Position numbers and translations under genes: made by a program | Notes under the pieces: generated by a model | Told to the model about the DNA's origin: nothing | Seen by the model: the letters and a program-made list of their open reading frames with translations, nothing else | Database searches by the model: none | Assembly (NCBI GenBank): GCA_963727235.1 | Contig: CAVSFZ010000010.1 | Coordinates: 1-64,000, forward strand | Origin: CAVPTL01 sp963727235 | GTDB taxonomy: Bacteria > Actinomycetota > Thermoleophilia > Gaiellales > JAICJC01 | DNA: 64,000 nucleotides | Direction of reading: 5' to 3' | In this document: positions 60,404 to 64,000 of the stretch, piece after piece | Layout of the letters: the number at the start of each line of letters is the position of its first letter | Numbering within the stretch: the stretch's first letter is position 1

Positions 60404-61468
60404 CTACGAGTGGATCTTTGCGATCAGCGTTTTGGCGCTCGTCGCCACCGCCTTCGGAAGCTCCGGATAGGCGGGTGGCCCCAGGGCCTGTCCATCCGGC
60501 CCGACTGCGTAGTTCAAGAACGCCTTGAGTACCGAGGCCTTCGAGGACTGCTCGGGCGCAATCACATACGTGTAGGTCGAGAGCGGGTAGGCGTCGGGGG
60601 CCGATGCCGGCGGGTTCACCAGCTTGATCGTCCCGTCAGGCCGCGTGGTTCCGGCCGCTGCCGCCGCCAGGATCGACTTCTCGGTTGCCGACTCGTAGTT
60701 TCCGGCCGCATTTGCCAGCAGCGCCGAATCGAGGCTGTCGGCGGAGACGTACGAGACCTCGCTGTACGTGATGGCTCCATCAGTTGCCTGCATGGCGGCG
60801 ATCACGCCAGAGCTGTGCTCGGCACCGGTACCGGTGGGGAACGTCGGCAGCGTCGAGGTGCCGACCTTGCTTTCCCAGTCAGGGCTTACCGATGACAGAT
60901 AGTCAGTCAGCACGAAGCTGGTACCGGAACTGTCACTGCGATAGATCGGCGTGATGTGCGTATCCGGAAGGCTCACGCCGGGGTTCAGATTGGCAATCGC
61001 CGGATCGTTCCAGGACGTGATATTGCCCAGGTAGATGTCGGCGAGCACCGGCCCGGTCAGCTTGAGGTTGTTGGGAGCGCCCTTCACGTTGTACTCAATC
61101 GCCGTTGCACCCAGCGCCCACGGGATCTGCACGCACCCCTTGCACGCAGTCACCTGGTCAGACGTCATCGGAGCATCACTCGCACCGAAATCAACCGTCC
61201 GCGCGGTGATCTGGTCGATGCCGCCGCCGCTACCGATCGCACCGTAGGTGACCGTAACGGCCGCGGGAGTCTTCACGTAGGCACCAGCCCACGACTGCAC
61301 CAGCGGTGCGACGAACGTGCTGCCGGCGCCGATCAAAACTTTGCTCTCAGAGCCGCCGCCGGCGGCGCTCGTACCACTGCTCCCACTACTGCCACTGCTA
61401 CTGGAGCCGCATCCTGCCGCAAGAGCGACGACCGCGACCACCCCAATCAATACACCCAGCTTGCGCAT
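60404..61468 (-). CDS. pstS: Phosphate-binding lipoprotein PstS
   Basis: 354 residues. Lipoprotein signal peptide MRKLGVLIGVVAVVALAAGC (Cys20) followed by a Ser/Gly linker. The binding fold has IGAGSTFVAPLVQSWAGAYV, YGAIGSGGGIDQITARTVDF with GASDAPM, IYRSDSSGTSFVLTDYL and TGTGAEHSSGVIAAMQATDG: the phosphate-contacting Ser/Thr/Arg/Asp loops. First gene of pstSCAB, with a PHO-box-like repeat upstream. Confidence 0.96.
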   Translation of the reverse strand: MRKLGVLIGVVAVVALAAGCGSSSSGSSGSSGTSAAGGGSESKVLIGAGSTFVAPLVQSWAGAYVKTPAAVTVTYGAIGSGGGIDQITARTVDFGASDAPMTSDQVTACKGCVQIPWALGATAIEYNVKGAPNNLKLTGPVLADIYLGNITSWNDPAIANLNPGVSLPDTHITPIYRSDSSGTSFVLTDYLSSVSPDWESKVGTSTLPTFPTGTGAEHSSGVIAAMQATDGAITYSEVSYVSADSLDSALLANAAGNYESATEKSILAAAAAGTTRPDGTIKLVNPPASAPDAYPLSTYTYVIAPEQSSKASVLKAFLNYAVGPDGQALGPPAYPELPKAVATSAKTLIAKIHS

Positions 61469-61559
61469 ACGTCCTCCAGTTGCGTTGTTTCATGCCAAGA
61501 CTCGTGTCGAAAGGATTGTGAACGCGGTGCGCTGAGCCGAGGGTTCAGATTGGGGCAAT

Positions 61560-61581
61560 GAGCGGTGAAAATCCGGTGAAC
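61560..61581 (-). promoter_or_regulatory. PHO-box-like direct repeat upstream of pstS
   Basis: On the minus strand GTTCACCGGAT is followed directly by TTTCACCGCTC, two 11-bp units like those upstream of phoU. It lies about 90 bp before the pstS start, the usual place for PhoP activation. Confidence 0.65.
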
Positions 61582-61649
61582 AGCAGTGGGGCCGGCGGCT
61601 CCCGCCGGTAGCGGCTTGCCCGTCACCCGGCCGGGTGGATAATTACGGC

Positions 61650-61937
61650 ATGCTCTGTCCCAAATGTGGCAAAGCCGAGCTGATCGGCCCCTACTGCCCG
61701 GGCTGCCTGTCGCATCTCGATGACGACCTGGTGGGAGCCGCCGGCGATCGACCGGCCGCGCCGGCATTCGCCACCCACCGGTCGGACTCGACTCAGCGGA
61801 CGGCCGTGCTGCTGGCCGTGACAGTGGTGATGGGGCTGGCCGCCGTCGCCGCGCTCGTGTGGATGCTCACCGCCCTGTGGATCGTGCTGATCCCCGCCGC
61901 CATGATCACCCTCGCCCTCGCGGTGAACATGGAGTGA
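61650..61937 (+). CDS. Zinc-ribbon membrane protein
   Basis: 95 residues from ATG 61650, 6 nt behind GATAAT (leaderless; GTG 61635 is an in-frame alternative). MLCPKCGKAELIGPYCPGCL has two CxxC pairs of a zinc ribbon; two hydrophobic segments follow (about residues 52-70 and 72-92). Function unknown. Its TGA (61935-61937) is part of the palindromic repeat. Confidence 0.7.
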   Translation: MLCPKCGKAELIGPYCPGCLSHLDDDLVGAAGDRPAAPAFATHRSDSTQRTAVLLAVTVVMGLAAVAALVWMLTALWIVLIPAAMITLALAVNME

Positions 61938-61966
61938 ATAAATGGTGCCAGGCACCTTTTATTCAC
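61934..61966. repeat. Palindromic repeat, copy 4
   Basis: GTGAATAAATGGTGCC-A-GGCACCTTTTATTCAC: same as copies 2 and 3 except for one T in the left arm that is not compensated. It supplies the stop codon of the zinc-ribbon gene. The next gene is on the same strand, so here it separates codirectional genes. Confidence 0.92.
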
Positions 61967-61981
61967 CGTATGATCTCGCGG

Positions 61982-63103
61982 ATGCGGATCACCAAGGTTG
62001 AACCTCTCGTGCTGCGCCTGGCCCAGGTGGATACGTCCCGGGCCGACGGCACCCAGGACGCCTTCCTGGTGCGCGTCCACACCGACGAGGGCCTGATCGG
62101 CGTGGGCGAGGCCGACACCTCGCCGTATCTGGCCCGCACGATCGTCGAGATGCCCTCGTCGCACGCGGTGGCGCGCGGTCTCGCGGAGCTGCTCGTGGGC
62201 GAGGATCCGCTTGCGATCGACCGGCTGTGGCAGGAGATGTGGATGGGCTCCTACCACTACGGGCGGGCCGGGGCGGCCCTGCACACCATCAGCGCCATCG
62301 ACATGGCGCTCTGGGACATCGCCGGGCAGGCCGCCGGACTTCCGATCGCGGAGCTGCTCGGCGGCCGTCGGGTGGACGCGATGCCGGTGTACGCCAGCCA
62401 GGTGATGCCCGAGACCGTCGCCGAGGTGCGAGAGATCGCGGAGCGGGCGGTGGGGGACGGCTACACCGCGCTCAAGCTGGGGTGGGGGCCGCTGGGGCGG
62501 AGCCTCGCGTCGGACGTCGAGTTGATCACCGCGGCCCGCGAGGTGCTGGGTCCGGATCGCAAGCTGATGGTCGACGGTGGCATGGCCTACTCGGTCAAGA
62601 GCGCGCTGGCACTGCTGGCGGCGGTCGAGCCGCTCGACATCTACTGGCTGGAAGAGCCGCTCGCCGCAGACGATTACCGCGGGTACCGGCGCCTTTCCGA
62701 CCGCGCCCCCATCCGGATTGCGACCGGTGAAGCGGATTCCGGCGTGGCTGCCTACCGCAGGCTGGTGGAGCAGGCCCACGTGGACGTGCTGCAGCCCGAT
62801 CTTGCGCGCTGCGGTGGGTTCACGGTCGGCCGCCAGATCGCCGCCCTGGCCCGCGAGGCCGGCGTCGAGGTGGTGCCGCACTGCTTCTCGACGGGAGTGC
62901 TGGTGGCGGCGTCGCTGCACTTCACCGCGGCTCTCGACCGGCCCACGCTGTCGGAGTTCTCGGTGGCCGACTCACCGCTGGTGGGCGAGCTGCTGACCGT
63001 CCCGTTCCAGCTCACCGAGGGCAAGCTGGCGATTCCCACCGGGCCGGGTCTCGGCATCGAGCTGAACGACGAGCTGCTGCAGCGGCTTCGCTACGACGGC
63101 TAG
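61982..63103 (+). CDS. Enolase-superfamily enzyme (mandelate racemase/muconate lactonizing type)
   Basis: 373 residues from ATG 61982, 7 nt behind TATGAT; ATG 61970 in frame is possible. N-terminal capping domain (RITKVEPLVLRLAQVDTSRA, LIGVGEADTSPYLARTIVE), then the barrel: YTALKLGWGPLG at strand 2, metal ligands in LMVDGGMAYS (Asp), YWLEEPLAADD (Glu) and RIATGEADSG (Glu), VLQPDLARCGGFTVGRQIAA (Asp) and VVPHCFSTGVL (His). Acts on a carboxylate, probably a sugar acid (dehydratase or epimerase). The sugar ABC permease gene downstream, though on the other strand, fits that idea. Confidence 0.88.
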   Translation: MRITKVEPLVLRLAQVDTSRADGTQDAFLVRVHTDEGLIGVGEADTSPYLARTIVEMPSSHAVARGLAELLVGEDPLAIDRLWQEMWMGSYHYGRAGAALHTISAIDMALWDIAGQAAGLPIAELLGGRRVDAMPVYASQVMPETVAEVREIAERAVGDGYTALKLGWGPLGRSLASDVELITAAREVLGPDRKLMVDGGMAYSVKSALALLAAVEPLDIYWLEEPLAADDYRGYRRLSDRAPIRIATGEADSGVAAYRRLVEQAHVDVLQPDLARCGGFTVGRQIAALAREAGVEVVPHCFSTGVLVAASLHFTAALDRPTLSEFSVADSPLVGELLTVPFQLTEGKLAIPTGPGLGIELNDELLQRLRYDG

Positions 63104-63109
63104 CCGGGG

Positions 63110-63979
63110 CTACTTGCCGACGCCCGCGGTGATCGCCCGCACCAGGTGGCGCTGGAAGATCAGGTACACCCCGATCACCGGCAGGGTGGCGATGCAGAGG
63201 CCGGCCATCAGGGCGGTCGGGTCCTGATCGAAGCGCCCCTGCAGCTGCTGGACGGCCACCGTCAGCGGCTTGGTGCTGGTCGAGGTGAGGATGAACAGCG
63301 CGAACATGAACTCGTTCCACGCCCACAGGAAGTTGAAGATCGCGAGCGTCGCCAGCGCCGGTCGCGCCAGCGGCACCATCACCATCAGGAACGTCTGGGG
63401 GATGGTCGCCCCGTCGATCCGGGCAGCCTCCAGCAGCTCGTCGGGAAGCGACCGGAAGTACGCGGTCATCAGATACACGTTGAACGGCAGGTTGACCGCC
63501 GTGTACACCAGCACGATGCCGAACTTCGAGTCGAGCAGATTGTTGTGCAGCAGCGGGATGTCGGCCAGCTCGATGTACACCGGCACCAGCAGCACCAGCG
63601 GCGGTACCACGATCCAGAAGAGCAGGAACAGGAACACGAACTGGCGCGGCCGCCAGGCGATCTTGGAGCAGGCGTAGGCCGCCATGGTCGCCACCGCCAG
63701 CGACAGCACGACGGTGCCGAACGAGATCTCGATCGAGTTCACGAACGACGATCCGATGCTGGCGCCCTCCCAGGCCCGTCGGAATGCACCCAGGCTGGTG
63801 GTGGTGGGCAGCCCGATCTGGCTGTCGGCCCAGTCCAGGTTCGACCGAAACGCGTTCGAGGCCATCACGTACAGCGGAAAGAAGGCCGACAAGCTCAGCA
63901 GCGCCATCCCGATCACGATCGGCCAGCGCTGGGCCGGCGGCAGCCGCATCAGCCGGCCGGTGGTGCCGCGGTCGCTCAT
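63110..63979 (-). CDS. Carbohydrate ABC transporter permease (MalG-like)
   Basis: 289 residues from ATG 63979, overlapping the stop of the upstream gene (ATGA). Six helices; N-terminal segment with FFPLYVMASNAFRSN; the EAA loop is LPDELLEAARIDGATIPQTF with the conserved EAA---G; FNFLWAWNEFMFALFILTS is the typical penultimate part. An inner-membrane component of a CUT1-type sugar importer, partner of the permease encoded just upstream. Confidence 0.95.
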   Translation of the reverse strand: MSDRGTTGRLMRLPPAQRWPIVIGMALLSLSAFFPLYVMASNAFRSNLDWADSQIGLPTTTSLGAFRRAWEGASIGSSFVNSIEISFGTVVLSLAVATMAAYACSKIAWRPRQFVFLFLLFWIVVPPLVLLVPVYIELADIPLLHNNLLDSKFGIVLVYTAVNLPFNVYLMTAYFRSLPDELLEAARIDGATIPQTFLMVMVPLARPALATLAIFNFLWAWNEFMFALFILTSTSTKPLTVAVQQLQGRFDQDPTALMAGLCIATLPVIGVYLIFQRHLVRAITAGVGK

Positions 63980-64000
63980 CCCGCCCGCCGTGTCAGCACC
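63976..64000 (-). CDS. C-terminal end of an upstream gene, probably the MalF-like permease
   Basis: Only VLTRRAG and the stop codon are inside the window. The stop overlaps the start of the MalG-like gene (ATGA), and in such operons the preceding gene encodes the other permease. The identity rests on that context only. Confidence 0.5.

Noticed and set aside
61793..62920. Minus-strand frame across the palindrome and the enolase-superfamily gene
   Set aside because: Reads through a terminator-like palindrome and is a shadow of the + strand enzyme, whose metal ligands are all identifiable.

Overview
The window is high-GC bacterial DNA with mostly GTG/ATG/TTG starts and many TANNNT boxes set 6-7 nt before a start codon (leaderless transcripts). 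It encodes SARP/BTAD and LAL-type LuxR regulators, an MmpL-like exporter, an encapsulin and very many small winged-helix regulators. This points to an actinobacterium, quite possibly of the Thermoleophilia/Solirubrobacterales kind; that placement is inference. No rRNA, CRISPR array, integrase or intact insertion sequence is visible.

Layout, left part. 0-4.5 kb is a decayed stretch: the 5' end of a response regulator, then a PAP2 phosphatase, a YVTN beta-propeller gene, an unrecognised gene and an XRE regulator, the last four all carrying apparent frameshifts. 4.5-7.8 kb holds an intact two-component system next to a secreted lactonase-like propeller. 7.8-14.1 kb is accessory DNA: two paralogous membrane proteins plus a remnant of a third, a MarR regulator with tandem operators, a winged-helix protein, an orphan Flp pilin, a TfoX-N protein and a cation/Ca2+ antiporter. 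14.1-17.7 kb has an amino-acid permease, a small membrane protein/XRE pair, a degenerate tRNA-Ser-like sequence, a frameshifted XRE gene and tRNA-Val.

Middle part (17.7-44 kb). A propeller lipoprotein lies divergent from a SARP regulator that is anchored in the membrane and carries its own extracytoplasmic propeller. Then come an M15 peptidase, a kinase-less sensor-like membrane protein, small membrane proteins, a PLD-family enzyme, an MMPL transporter, a GH3 enzyme, a methyltransferase, a sulfotransferase, a beta-helix protein, a LAL regulator, a PadR/anchored-protein pair, a GH5-like enzyme, dCMP deaminase, an NlpC/P60 hydrolase, a sulfur-handling operon (MBL-rhodanese, rhodanese, DUF72) and methylglyoxal synthase.

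Right part (44-64 kb). Two molybdopterin oxidoreductases (one formate-dehydrogenase-like), an ArsR-controlled ArsP-like permease fused to a YHS domain, and a complete encapsulated-ferritin operon whose cargo ends in a loading peptide and which runs into a GyrI-like gene. phoU and pstSCAB flank an arsenic cluster (arsR, aquaporin, arsC, arsI-like); both phoU and pstS have PHO-box-like 11-bp direct repeats. The window ends in an enolase-superfamily enzyme and a sugar ABC permease. Four near-identical 29-33 nt palindromes sit exactly at gene 3' ends, in three cases supplying the stop codons of the flanking genes.
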